In this document: piece after piece, positions 21,056 through 33,152 of the stretch
Numbering within the stretch: position 1 is the first letter of the stretch
How the letters are laid out: each line of letters opens with the position of its first letter
Assembly: GCA_038025085.1 (NCBI GenBank)
Contig: CM076146.1
Coordinates: 10,974,001-11,038,000, forward strand
Length of the DNA stretch: 64,000 nt
Origin: Tetragonia tetragonoides
Lineage: Eukaryota > Streptophyta > Magnoliopsida > Caryophyllales > Aizoaceae
Direction of reading: 5' to 3'
Made by a program: the position numbers and the translations under genes
Notes under the pieces: generated by a model
Told to the model about the DNA's origin: nothing
What the model saw: only the letters and a program-made list of their open reading frames with translations
The model's database searches: none

Positions 21056-21874
21056 TCAATTGCTTAATACATGAGGTGTTCCTTGTAAGCAGGTTGTAGA
21101 TTCCTTGATGAATTGGCGGATTTGATCAGTTTGCGAAGGTCGCTCAACCAGTTCGGGTATCTTTAGCCTCCAACACTGAAGGAAGGCAGTGAATCCCTCA
21201 TCTTCTTCTTGTTTGGTGATCTCTAACTCTCGAAGGGTCATAGGTAGAGAAACATTTTCCTTGTAGCGTGCAAGGAAGACTGTAGTGAAATCTGACGAAG
21301 TGTGGTAGTTCTCCAAATTCAAGGTGAAGAACCAACGACGAGTCGGGGCATCAAGAGTCCGTGGGAACAAGTGAATGTAGATATTTTTGTCAACTCCTAA
21401 TAAGCCCATGGCAGTAGTGAAGGCCTTGAGGTGGTCTTGTGGATTATCAGTTCCAGTGAATGTCGGAACCTCGGGCATGGAGAACTTGGCTGGAAGCTTG
21501 CCCTTGACTTTGGGATTGACTTTACCAACATTAGCATTGTAGTTGGCAAACAGGCCACTGTTTTTGAGCATAGAGTAAATCTTTTTGAGCTTAGTGACTT
21601 GCTCATCCTCCTCAGTATAGGAGTCAGAGAGGATTCTCGCTTCCTCCTCTTTCTTCCTTTCAAAATCTTCAATCTTGACTCTCATCCTTTCTAACTCGCC
21701 CATGATCTCATCAAGCTTTTCGTCAGTGGTCTTGACCACGTTGAAGTTTGGGGGTGTGATTGATGAGGTAAGGGATGTATTGAGTGGTGGTGAGCTTTGT
21801 GGTGGTGATGGATTATGGGGTGATGACTTTTTGGAATGTGGTGGTGTCTTGGATGTAGCTTGTACACGAACCAA
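21056..21874 (-). CDS. T3 gag polyprotein, capsid part
   Basis: 272-residue ORF from an ATG at 21874. Residues 1-45 are S/P rich; residues 55-110 are charged and probably coiled (EKLDEIMGELERMRVKIEDF); residues about 140-272 form a retrotransposon gag domain (MPEVPTFTGTDNPQDHLKAF, then APTRRWFFTLNLENYHTSSD and FLARYKENV). Gag packages the element RNA into particles in the cytoplasm. The ORF ends without the CHHC zinc knuckles seen in T2, so the C-terminal part is lost with pol. It is the only uninterrupted gag in the window and could in principle serve T1, which has none. Confidence 0.8.
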   Translation of the reverse strand: MVRVQATSKTPPHSKKSSPHNPSPPQSSPPLNTSLTSSITPPNFNVVKTTDEKLDEIMGELERMRVKIEDFERKKEEEARILSDSYTEEDEQVTKLKKIYSMLKNSGLFANYNANVGKVNPKVKGKLPAKFSMPEVPTFTGTDNPQDHLKAFTTAMGLLGVDKNIYIHLFPRTLDAPTRRWFFTLNLENYHTSSDFTTVFLARYKENVSLPMTLRELEITKQEEDEGFTAFLQCWRLKIPELVERPSQTDQIRQFIKESTTCLQGTPHVLSN

Positions 21875-23282
21875 TCTTCCGGACGATCAAGCCCAACCTT
21901 TGTCACCGTAATTCTTCCTCGAGCCCCCACTCCTGAACGCAAGTCTCAACTTAGAAAGACGCCAAAGAAAGGACTTGAAAACAAAGACTCATATTTTTTA
22001 GAAGACCCTTGATAGCCCCTAAGGGAATGAATCTAAGGACGTCTATATGAACTCGAATGCAGGATGATGAAAATGCAATGACAGAGTTACGACAACAATA
22101 TGTAAGATGCATGACGGACTGACCTTGACATGCATGACAATTAATTGATGCAAAATGACCCTAGAAGACTTAATGAATGACTTGTCTAGACTTCTAGTGC
22201 ATAAGACGTAGTGAACAAATGGAGACGTTGATGAATACATGGTCTGGATGACAAACCAAGCATGATGACTAGTCATGAATCCTAGCATGGAGAGCCCAAC
22301 ATGTATAATGCGATGCAATGCAATGCGTGCAAAGAAATGGAAAAGAAGAAAATAAAAACCTAAGCCTAAATGCCCGATTATTTCCCCTCATATCAAAGGA
22401 AAAATGAAGTCGATGAATCAAAAATGTGAAAAATAGAAAAACGATGGACTATCCTATTTTTTTTTATTTTTCTAGACTCAAAGAGAAATGGAAAATGGGA
22501 TAAAAAAAATAAAATAAAAAAGGAATTCGGCAATCTTTTTTTTTTTTCCGATTTTTTTTTCGGCGCATTTTTTTTTACGCCATTTTTTTGTTTTTTTTTT
22601 GGCCGAATCTAAATTACATCGAAAAAGAAAAAAAAAAAAAAAAAAGAAAGAAAATACAAAAAGTGGGAGAGGGGAAATTGGAGAGACTGGCTTTTTTGTG
22701 CTAAAAGGTCCTAGAAAATTGTTCATGACTTCGACGCTATATGAAGATATATAATCGGGGAAACGAGTGCTAATTGAATTGAATTCTCGCACTGATTTGG
22801 GCATTAGGAACTACCTTAAAAAAAACTCCTAGCACGTAAGTAAATGTTGGCACATAGTCATGACATTCAGGCAAGAATTACAACGACGCAGTTACAAGCA
22901 AACATGTGATCAGACGGGCATTACAACGACACATGCACAACAAGCAAGCGAATGCACGAATGTGGGTTTAGAGGCTTGGGTCCTGTGAGGTTACCACGAC
23001 AAATTACAATTTCCGTCCGGCGGATGGTCGACACATCAATTGTAATTCTTTTTCACCAACAAGATTCGATGAGTCGTGGGTGAGGAAGCACCGGTTTGCA
23101 CGATAAGACAACTGTATATTCCTTTAGATATACAGGTTGTCTACGAGTTACGGACCAAACTTCCTCGAGGGTCGATAAGGTTCAAAAGTTGTGCCAAGGC
23201 ACACGCAAATGATGCAATATATGGAGCATGTTATTAAACAATTAAGCAAACTTGACTTTCGAGTCTCACCCTCTTAAGTAAA
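21875..23282. other. T3 leader between primer site and gag
   Basis: 1.4 kb without a supported gene. It includes a low-complexity stretch at about 22447-22650 with many T runs and one A run (22629-22648). The minus frame 22478-22804 is a shadow of these runs. Confidence 0.6.
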
Positions 23283-23300
23283 TCCCCAGTGAAGTCGCCA
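23283..23300 (-). other. T3 primer binding site, tRNA-Arg-like
   Basis: Minus strand TGGCGACTTCACTGGGGA directly next to the LTR start at 23302. Same type as T1. Confidence 0.8.
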
Positions 23301-24097
23301 CTGTAAGGACCCGGGACTTTCTCCTATGTTCACGGAGTGTGTCCTTATCGAAAATTTGTAAGATGGGGGCTTTAGATAAGTTCAAGGAACCGTCGAGTTA
23401 GAAAAGCGTTTGAAAAGACTTGAATTGAATAAAAACCATGAAAGAGGTCACAAATCTGCTATCGGTGTTTTATCGAAAGGACAAACCAAAGGGACAACCC
23501 AATAGCGCGATATGTGAACTAATCATGATTTTAGAAAGACTCTCGCTCATATAGAACATATGAGTACCTAAGAATAAAGGGTTCGGGGGCGAAGGTACGA
23601 GGTGGGAAGGTGTTGGGCACCCAACTCGCCCATATTATGACGTCCTCTACTAACTCAAGTTTGCTTAATAATTTAAAGACATGATTCCCACACAAACCGG
23701 ATTAACAACCTAGATTAGACTATTAATTGGTTCATCACAAACATCATGACATTTATTATTGACCCTTATTTAGACATGCATTCGATTGGCAAGTTGAGCA
23801 TTACAACAACTAGACATGCTTAGAATTGAAAGACAATATTTAGTAAGCAATAAAAAAACATGATTGGCATGATATCTACATTTTGACTACTAGAAAATAA
23901 ACAGTTGAGCAATAATTTAATTTGATCCCTCAAGAGTTTAGTACCTGAACTGTAGGCTATGTAGAAATTGAATAGTAAAGACAAGATCTTAAGCAAAGAA
24001 TAAATTTGGAAGAAAGAGCGAGAAGCTCGGGAGTACTAAACCGAGATTAGAGGTTGTCACCTGTAGACTATTTGTTTTGAACTGAAGGAGGAGGGTC

Positions 24098-24108
24098 GTA
24101 TTTATAGG
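24098..24108 (-). promoter_or_regulatory. TATA box of T3 LTR
   Basis: Minus strand CCTATAAATAC, a near-consensus plant TATA box, about 455 bp from the LTR start. Confidence 0.6.
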
Positions 24109-24221
24109 CGAATGAATAGGGTTGGACGGGTGGAGAATGGCCGAAATTCGGAGAATGAGCTTGAAAAAAGACGAGTTTCAAAGGACCGAGTGAGCGCCGC
24201 TGGCTGCTGTCAGCTTGTCAG

Positions 24222-24250
24222 CTGGATGTCGTCATAATGACGATATCCAG
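24222..24250. promoter_or_regulatory. 29-bp palindrome in T3 LTR U3
   Basis: Arms of 13 bp around a 3-bp centre (CTGGATGTCGTCA / TGACGATATCCAG), one mismatch. It lies about 115 bp upstream of the TATA box, the place the palindrome array takes in T1. Confidence 0.6.
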
Positions 24251-24561
24251 TCTATTTTTATTTTCGGAGGAATTTTTAGTGTTCCGAAAATGTGAAAAGA
24301 CTATTTTACCCTTCTGCGGTAAAGACGGGTTTACCCTCGACTAGCAACTTGGCAACCGTAAGTCGGAAAAAGATACGAGAGGTGTAGTTGGAAGCTCTTG
24401 AACGGGGCTTTTGAATGTGATCGAAATAAAGGAGTGATAGAAGAAAAACCTGAGACCCTATTTTACGTATCAAAGCAAGAATAGCATTCAAGTTTATAAA
24501 TTACTCATTTCATCATCGGGCTTTTGTAGAGAAATCTAAAGACATTTTTTTGGTGTCTACA

Positions 24562-27249
24562 AGTATTTGAGACCGGCTTCTCTTTTGTTGGGCCAAAAAC
24601 AATCCTGGAGTGCAATGAATACCCTTTTGTTGCACCATGGCCCTGTTACGAAGGGAGAAGTCATTATTTTCCTGGTTTATGTTTTTAGTCGGTTGTGTAT
24701 GGGAAAGTCTTGTAACATATGTCGTACCTTTCTCCACTTAGCAGCCAATGTGGCTTCTATGGAAGGTTCTGCCCCCTTGCCCCCTTTTTCTTTTACCTCA
24801 ATTATATCGAGGATTGAGTCGAATGATCATTCATCCTTCTCGAATAGAGCGACAAAGTTTCCCTTTGTGGATCTTAATTGTGTGGGCACATGTATATTAC
24901 CCTCATTTAGTCCACACATTATCAAATGAGGCGTATGAGCTCCAGCTTCGAACTGAAACAGAGAACTACCTGGGTTCTCTTATTAATTGTAATAGATCTG
25001 CTCGAGGTGAGTGGGGTTGTGTTGCCGAAGCTGTTTTTAATAAATGTGTCCCCTCTAATTCAAATGAATTCCCTCGAGTTATGTTTGAGTTCCTTTCGAA
25101 ACCTCCTTCCTTTAACTGGCACCCTGCTCGAAACTTGGGTGTTGTTCCTAGTGCAGTTGATCCTGTTTGACTAGCTATTCCTGATTGGTTGTCTTCTTTC
25201 AACCCTTTCCTTATTACTGACAATCAAGGTCGGACTTTTTGGAATTCTGTCTTATGTGCTCGTGACCTTCTTTTCATTGACTCCCACGAGATGGGTGCGG
25301 AGGTCTATAATCCCCAACTTGTTGTTAGGAAATTTGGGTTAGTACATACTTGTGCTATTCCTTTTATTAAGACTCTCGATCGCTCCTGGTCTTCGGGGGT
25401 CAATTTACTAGGTTACGTGGTTAGTCAGAAGTTGGAGGACGCTGGTCGTCATGAGCAATTCTTTCGAATGCAACGTACTCTCTCAACCAATATGAGTAAG
25501 AGGAAGATTCTTCCTTGGGTGAGAGCTGCTCGTGCTAAGCTTGGATATGTTCGATGGTGGAACAGGTTTGCTTCCACTTATCTTCATCCTGATTCCCTTC
25601 GACCACGTATTGAAGCAGTTTTAGGGATTCTTTACCCTGAGCCTATTGTGAATGCTGCTGTCCTAGCTCCCTTTCGAGCTCTTGTTTCTCCTCCTTTTCT
25701 TTTTGAGGTATTTCATTTCCCTTATAAGTTACTTTTCATAATTCTTTTATGACTTTTATAACTTATTTCGTTTGGTTGTAGCCTATCCCAGAGGCATTTT
25801 CTGATGAGGAACCAACAAATGAAGGTGCTGTCAATGTGCCCCCTCTTGTCATTGCACCTCTTAACATGGTCCCTCCCTTGTCTTTACCTTCTTCATCTTC
25901 CAGTTTGAAGCATCCTAGGGATATTACTTCTTCGAGTCGAAGAGGGTCATCTTCCGTGCGCCCAGACCGTATCGTTGAGTCTGGTTATTCTTCTTCTGAC
26001 GAACCCCTTGTTTTTAGGCGTCGTCGAAGTAGAGGTATTTTTCTATCCTCATTCTCTTCTTTTATGGATATTTTATATACATATCTCTTACTAATGCTAT
26101 TTGTATGTATGTAGAGGGTTCTTTTTCAATTTTTGTTCGAACCACACCTATCTCTTCTTCTCCTTTACCTGTGGTGGAGCCTATTTCTCAGGCCCTAATA
26201 CTCCATTCATCTGGTATGAACTTCATTCCGTCTATAATAACCTTTCGATTTTCTATTTATTAAAACTGATTTTCTCTCTTTTACATCCTCATGTAGAGCC
26301 CATAGTTGAGGATTTGCCTCCTTTAGTTCCATCGGGACATGTTTCTCCTGTTCGTGCTCCTAATATTCATTCGCCTTCGAGTTTGAATTTCTACTTCTTT
26401 CTTTTTCTTCTCCTTATTTTCGAAAATAACAGAGTTATTTCCTTTTTTAGGTACGGTGAAAATAGCTATTTCATCCGACTTAGAGGATGTTGTAGCAGAT
26501 AACTCTAAGTTAGAGGATCCATGTTTATCCTCTCCTAACCCTTCCCTTGATCAACAGCCAAACTTGGTTGTTCAACCGTAACCTGAGACACTGGTTGCTA
26601 TAGGTTAGAATTCTTTTATATTCTAAATTTCTGCTCATTCGTGAACTTTTTCTCATTCGTGAACTTTTTATCTCATAACTTCTCTTTTGTAGGTATTCCA
26701 ACACCTATTTCATCTTCTCCTTCCGTTGCAACCATGCCTTCGAAGGCTGAGGACCTTCATTTAATATATGCCTTGTCATCTGATATTTCTAAGGTTGAGA
26801 TTGCGTTGAGCTTCAACACTTCTTTGTTAGTATTGAATCCCTTTTTCCTGAACGAATTAGGGGTTTCATTATTAGGAATGTTGATGTTCTTGTCCAGTTC
26901 ATTCGAGATGCTCACGATGCATCTATATCAGATACTGCCCTAAATGTGTTATCTACTCAACTCGAGGAGGCTCACACATTACTTCAACAAGAGGCAGGAG
27001 TTTATCAAACTTTATCTACTGAACTATCTGATATTGATCAATAATTGCAACTCCTTCAAACTCGTAGGGGTCAACTTTTTGAGCAAGTGCCCTCCTTCTA
27101 ATCTGCCTTTACGGATGAGGAGACCCAATTAACAGATTTGGCGAAGACTGTTAAAGATCGTATAGATAGGGTATCATTCCTTAGATTCTCACAAACCACA
27201 GTTAGGGCTATTCTAAGTTCCCTTAGACATTGTTTGAATGCCTTCGTGT
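24562..27249 (+). pseudogene. Antisense PMD-like gene of TD, 5' truncated and decayed
   Basis: Counterpart of the T2 gene at 33153-36480, joined at the point where T3 inserted. It reads LLLGQKQSWSAMNTLLLHHG, then EVIIFLVYVFSRLCMGKSC, shifts frame near 24790-24810, then RKILPWVRAARAKLGYVRWW and LHPDSLRPRIEAVLGILYP. Exon 1 ends 25707; exon 2 is 25782-26034; further short S/P-rich exons follow, and the last exon ends near 27249 with a coiled region (LNVLSTQLEEAHTLLQQEAG). In-frame stops include one at QQP (near 26580) and two in the last exon. The N-terminal third is beyond the left edge, past T3. Confidence 0.7.
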
Positions 27250-27432
27250 AATATTCTTTTCCGTCAATATGAACACGTGACTTTTATTTGACTTTTGACC
27301 ATTTTTATTTTCTGCGTTATCTTTGTCGTTTTCCGTATTTTTCTTTGTTTTTATCGCCCCTTTATTCTATGAATAGGCTACTTCACGATCGTTCATTCTC
27401 ACCCCTATTCATTCCATTTCTTCTCTTCTTCT

Positions 27433-30400
27433 TGTGGGGCCAGATTCTCGGGTATTCTGAATTAGGACCTGGGAATCGTTGCATTACATGCCAGAGGCAC
27501 GTCCCAAGGAAATCGACCGATTGAAGAGGTCAATTGTCAAGGAATCATCATAAGGTTCGAAGTCGCCAACTTGTTATAGCCCGAACAAGGACGGGTTTTT
27601 ACAAAAGAAGAGTCGCCACCTTGTTATTACCATGGTTTTATAAAAGATTTTAAAGAAAACGAATTAAGAAACCCCAAATTTAACTCCATCGCGATAAGGC
27701 ACGAAAATTCTTTGACTGGTCTGTGAATACAAAGATCTGGGTTCGGGGTCTAGGTTAGAAGGTGCAGACGTCCTCGGAGTCGTCTCCTCCTCCGTACTAA
27801 GTACGGGCTCTTTACTAATACGTTGTATCCCATATGAAAGCTTGAGGTTGGTTACATTATGCCTAGAAAAAGTAAAAGAACACATAAACATTCACATTGT
27901 CACACAACATGTTCACACGATAAGAAAAAAAAAGTTTATTTATAAACAGTATGTTCATTTATATACCGGCGAGTTTGGATATTGCAAATACTGCACTACG
28001 TACCATTTATCGTAGGTCTTGATTCTACTCCTAGATCAAAACCCTGACGTAGTTCTGACAGGGGGATCCGGTCAATAAGACTCCTTGGGTGCCACTAAGG
28101 CAGGTATGGATGTTCTTTCCCGTAAAGAGGGATATAATTGAGAAACTTATGGGATGACTCGCAACTTAGAGTCGAATTGATCTGAGTAACCCCCCTACTC
28201 TCCTCGAAGAAGTAGGAAAAGGCTCAAATGGGATGATTAGCCTGCTCATTCGAGGCGTTCAACCCAACAACATTTGGTAATATACGGGGATCAACCCAAT
28301 TCTTAGCTTTGAGTATAAATATTAGACTTCTCAAAAAATATTCGTTCTTTACTGAGGAATAACATTCATTAGGGATGAATATATGTATGACTTGTGTAGG
28401 TGGTGGGTGTGTATTGGTGGGTAATGGCTTAAAAGAGTCTTTCCGATAGGATCCTCCCGAATGGCCCGAAGCCAAATAAGAGGGGACGATCAATTATTTA
28501 ATTCTATTCGATCATAGGTATTCCACTGGGGAAAATGGTTGTTTCTGGGGAAATGTGGATTCCACTGGGGTATGTGATTTGTATGAAGGTGATTTCATGA
28601 AATGGTAGGTGGAACGCCAATGATCGCGTGTAAGAAAATTTCTGATTCTAACCTCGAATTTGGCCCCGGGCCGGATTTGTACATAAATGAACATACCGTT
28701 TTAAAACAACAATTATATATGTACATACAACCACACATGTTGAGCACACAATTTTTATTTTTTAGTATTAGTCGAGATGGTTTATTAGGTGAGAGAAATG
28801 CAAATGCAAATAATTACAACACCTGTTAACAATGGCTCTAAGTAACAAATTACAAGAGTCCAAATTAATTACACAATACAACACAAATGAAAATAATAAA
28901 ATTTCTAAATAAGGAAAATGTCTCGGTCTTCATTGAAGTGGGGCCTCCGGGGCTCGTTCTCGATCTTCGGATCCAACGGTGGAAAAACCAATGACAAATC
29001 ATTACTTAGTTAATTAGGTTTATTCCTTAAAACTAATATTTACATGACACAATTGATTAAATGGACAAGGAAATGGTCCAAATGAATTAATATATTAACC
29101 AAGTTATTTTTAAAACTAACTAGACACTTTACGGAGCTATACTGGAGAGGATCACATTTTTATCATTTTATTTGATAAATTAACAAAAATCCTAAACTGA
29201 AGAAACGAAAACTGTTTTTATGCAAGTCTGGATGCAACTTCAATAAATCATAACTATATCTTCAAGTAAGCAAATGGATTGATTCTCAAGTCTAACTTGT
29301 GTCATTTTTGGTCCTCTTTCTCGTGTAAAACTATCAAGTCAAGAAAATGCCTGAGAATAAAGTTATTTACGAATTACAACTTACTGAAAATGGTTTTCGA
29401 ACTTGCAGCGTTTGATTTTATATGAATTAAATACTAGTGATCTAAGTTTAATTTTATAATGAATTAAACTAGAACCAATGATTAATATGTAAACAATTTG
29501 GTGTGAATTTATCACATGTTTAAGTTATTAAACGAAAATAAACAAAAGTACTGTACACATCCTCTTATCTTTTTGTTTGAATGTTTATTGTTGATAGTGA
29601 CAAATTTGAATCCGGATTTCAATTAATCATTAACAATAGGATACATGTCCAAATCAAATAATTCCAAAGCCTATAATGGTCCAAATTGAGTCTAGTTTCT
29701 AGTCCTCTTATGCTCTTACAATTATAGTTCATGACCAGGTAGATATGAACTGATCTTCAAAATGGGACAAATTTGATTCAGTTTTGGTAATGGATTAATC
29801 TGATATTTTATTGTCAACAAAAGTTTTCAAATTGTAGGGATTTTATTAGGTATGTTGAGGAGTGTACACTAAAATATAAAAATAAAAAAACTATCTTAAG
29901 GAGGGTTATTGAACTCTTTATTCTATGTCATGAAAACGGATTTAAGTCCGTTTTGTCCAGCAACAGTTCGACATTAAATAAATCACCAAAAATCTAATTC
30001 TTAACCAAAATGGGTGAAACTGGTTTCGGTGGATTTATGATTCTGTCTACTTCATTTTAGTCAAAAAGGAACTAAGTCCAATTGTTCATGGTTTATTACT
30101 TATTTATACATCTAGACTCTACTATAAGTTTTAGGCTAGTTAACTTAGATTGATTTTCAGCGGTGATCCAACCGTTAGATCAGAGATTTCTTTACATGGG
30201 TGGATAGATAACAAGTCATGGTTTCCACAGCCACTGAATTTGTTACAATCTGACCGTTAGATATTCAAGAGCGACCCAAGAAATTTACATCTTAAACCTG
30301 TCAACAAAATCCGAGATCTAAAATCTACAACCTAATGTCATTGTTAACTTATTTATGTACATGAACCACTTTTATTACATTTTTTACATGATAAGTATGG

Positions 30401-31470
30401 GTGAAAGATTAGCACAATGATACACAATCACGACAATCGCTCAACTCATCCTCACCGCAAAAATGGTCAAGAAGTGGTATACCCACTAAGCCCTCCATGA
30501 GTGGCTAATCCTAGCAAATGATCGTGTGAAAAATGAGGGGTCATATAACGACCGAACTCATATCACATCGACCTTTAAAAAAAGAAAGAGATGGGGGATT
30601 AGAGAGCCAAACTTATACATTCTTACAATTTAGCTTTGTTTCTTCAATGCTCGAACTTGAATACCCACATGTGTGGGCTTAATCACAAATGCCTTCTACT
30701 TGTGATTAACACTAAAAAAAATGAAGTTCTATACTAGAGACGGAATAAGCTTAAAATTAGAGAGAGAATTTCGAAAACTAGAGAAAGAAAGAGCGATTGA
30801 AGACCCAAGGCACTTCTACTAGAGAAAGAATTTCTAAAACTAGAGAGAGAGAGAGAGATTGAAGGCCTAAGGCACTTCTACTGGAGAGAGAATTTCTAAA
30901 ACTAGAGAGAGAAAGAGATTTTGAAGGCCCCTAAAAATAAAGATGGGAATGAGTATTCGTAGCTTAAGGAGAGGTGAGGGGGTCGGTTCTAAATAAATAG
31001 AGTTATGAGGGGGGTAACGGTTTAATTTATAAATACTTGGGGGACTACCTTGCACAATTATTATTAGTCCATCATCATGGAATTTGTCTCTTAGTCATTG
31101 GATGGGAACAAAGGAATCAAGTTCATGATTGCCTTTGTCTCTTCTAAATGGAGGAGATAGAAGTGAATATTGTGATGTCATGCATGATATCATAAGATGA
31201 TGTCATGAAATGATGTCATGCATGACATTATAATTCCATGTTTTTTTTATGTATTTTCTCTTCTTCTTTTTCTTTTTTTTTTTTTTTTGGATTTTTGCTT
31301 TATTTTCTCCTTTGGGATTTGGGCTTGTCTTTGCTAAAGGGTTGGGTCACATTATGGACATTAAATGCCCTTTTTAGCCCAAATGATTTAATTAAGGTAA
31401 TTACATTTAATGCTAATATTAACTGTAGTGATTATTTAAAAGGAATACGAGTCAAAATTCAGCGTCTACA
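27433..31470 (-). repeat. Solo LTR, 4.0 kb, of a Tat/Ogre-like element
   Basis: Flanked by CTTCT (27428-27432 and 31471-31475); ends TGTGGGGCCAG ... AGCGTCTACA. Sequence left and right of it is continuous with the T2 counterpart, so it is an insertion. AGTCGCCACC lies 178 bp from its left end, as in the T1 LTR (about 161 bp), and it starts TGTAGACGCTG on the minus strand, so I read it as an LTR rather than an internal region. I find no second copy of its ends inside. No gene is supported within; it is mostly AT-rich with purine-rich tandem tracts at 30730-30930. The CTTCT flank lies in a CT-rich stretch, so the exact base is less sure. Confidence 0.65.
30730..30930. repeat. About 70-bp purine-rich tandem repeat in the solo LTR
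   Basis: Three imperfect copies of a unit with GGCACTTCTACT, AGAGAAAGAATTTCTAAAACT and AGAGAGAGATTGAAGGCC. It covers the right part of the LTR, likely the promoter or leader side. Confidence 0.65.
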
Positions 31471-32008
31471 CTTCTCTCCTCATTTGATTGTGTTTATTTT
31501 GGAGATTGAAAGGTATGGTTTCAGATTCGTATGGTGTTTATTCTCATGTCATCAGGATTCTATAGGCACCATGTCGAGTATACCCAGTCTTCTCCCTGTT
31601 TGTTTATCCCACCCCTTGAATTTTTTCTTTTTTCATAAACCTTTCGAGGAGATGTTAATTAAATTCGCTTCGTATATGATCACCCATATTAATTCATTTC
31701 ACTTGGCCCTTAGCAAGATGAAATTTGTTATAATCCCTTTCGATATGGCGTTAATATCCCCTAATTACATATATAATCACCCATATTAACCTATGTCATT
31801 CGCGTCTTGTCGGTTTAATTTTATTGACAAGTGCTGTCGAATACACCCTTCGAATATTGGCGTATTCTTCCTTGATATTTTTGATGACCCGGCCAGATGT
31901 TCTTTTTCCAGCATTTATCCTCAAGACGACTCTTTCGAATATCAACACTCTTTTTGGGGCCTCAATGTAGAAGCTTTTGTAATAAGTCGACTTTATTAGT
32001 TTGATCTC
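31471..32008. other. TD 3' noncoding region conserved with T2
   Basis: From about 31555 to 31990 it matches T2 36770-37320 with shared pieces such as TATATGATCACCCATATTAAT and ATATATAATCACCCATATTAA. It lies between the antisense gene and the end of pol. The open frame 31238-31789 crosses the solo LTR border and is not a gene. The last five bases (32004-32008, ATCTC) are the T2 target duplicate. Confidence 0.7.
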
Positions 32009-32704
32009 TGTTGTTGTGTTTTGTACTTAGGGGTCACAAACAACCGTGAGGGGCAGTCCTACGGCCCTTAAGGAGGTCTTAAATAAGGTCGAGGACTATC
32101 TTAGAGCAGGTCATTCCCTATTCGAACCTACCCTTCCACCCCAGGACACCCGTTTGGTCAGGAGGTGGGCACTTAGTGACAATGATAGCTATTACAGATA
32201 AGTATTCGGATACTTTTAATCAGAGAGCCATACATACAAGCATCAAAAAAAGAAATTTAAAAGAGCATGATTTAGGAAGGAAAACTAAACATACTTCATT
32301 CGATTAAAGAAAGGCATACATTCGATTCAGAGAAAAAAAAAACAAAAAGGGATAGAAGCAATTATACCTCACATGAAGGCGCCATTGCTGAGTGGCTGGG
32401 TTACATACTCGAAGAGCCTAAGTTACAATCTACTCCTAAACTACGCTACTCTAAAACTACTTTTTGACGTCTCGTCAATATGAGCTCAGCTCCCTTGTTC
32501 CTCTGTTCTTCTTTTTTTTATAGGGGCTTCAGATAACTGCCCATGATCTAGCAGTTCTTCTTTTCATCCACCTTCTTCATGTTGGCGTTCCACTTCCCCA
32601 CGTTCTCCACTTCTCCTGAGTGTCTTTGTGTTATGCTGGGTCTTCTATACTTGGCCTTTCGTACAACTTCCTTTTGCATAAAATACTTTTGTACATTTAT
32701 ATTT

Positions 32705-32759
<55 letters not shown>

Positions 32760-32879
32760 TTCTATTTTATGAGTCTTTTCTTATATTAAGACTCTTAAAG
32801 TCTTTTCATTTTGACTTTGACTTATATTGACCGACTTATCTACTGCCTTTCTAAGTTCAATTTTATTTCGTGTGTAACA
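32009..32879 (-). repeat. T2 3' LTR
   Basis: Plus-strand start TGTTGTTGTGTTTTG, end CGTGTGTAACA. It matches 45355-46196 almost base for base outside the (TA)n tract at 32708-32758, which is shorter in the other copy (46042-46070). Confidence 0.93.
32708..32758. repeat. (TA)n microsatellite in T2 3' LTR
   Basis: About 50 bp of TA; the same place in the 5' LTR has about 28 bp, so it changed length after insertion. Confidence 0.95.
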
Positions 32880-33152
32880 ACTTCCCCCCTAATACATATA
32901 TAAACGGTTTGAGTTTATTTTTTATTATTGTGTAAGTGGCGCTTCGTTTCCCGCGTCTTGATGATACAGTAACTTTTGCATGTGTCTTTTCATTGGTTAT
33001 GGGTAATGGTGCGTTTCAGTTAATGATGACTCTAGCTCCTATATATGTCCTCGTTTTCTCTACTTCCTTTATTCCTTTGCTTTCCTCTCTCTTCAAAACC
33101 CCAATTTCTCCATACAAATTCTTCCTCTTCGCTTTTAATATTTTCAATCCTC

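Larger units (their letters stand above)
18804..24561 (-). mobile_element. T3: Tat-type element with gag but no pol, right part
   Basis: On the minus strand: LTR (24561-23302), primer site TGGCGACTTCACTGGGGA, leader, a gag ORF (21874-21056), then no pol but a noncoding block shared with T1, and the last exon of an antisense gene on the plus strand, cut at 18804 by the outer element. The 3' LTR must lie left of the window. Its primer site and the LTR block GTTCGGGGGCGAAGGTACGA show it is a relative of T1. It inserted into the antisense gene of TD; the right flank AGTAT is the candidate target duplicate. Confidence 0.8.
23302..24561 (-). repeat. T3 5' LTR
   Basis: 1260 bp, plus-strand start TGTAAGGACCCGG, end TTTGGTGTCTACA. 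It carries GTTCGGGGGCGAAGGTACGA and GGGCACCCAACTCGCCC like the T1 LTR but differs elsewhere. A good TATA box is at 24098-24108. It has no 21-bp palindrome array. Confidence 0.85.

Noticed and set aside
31238..31789. 183-codon plus-strand frame
   Set aside because: It crosses the border of the solo LTR at 31470, so it cannot be a conserved gene.
32947..32954. TTTCCCGC, an E2F-like site upstream of the T2 antisense gene
   Set aside because: An 8-base match is expected once or twice by chance in 64 kb; no second site supports it.
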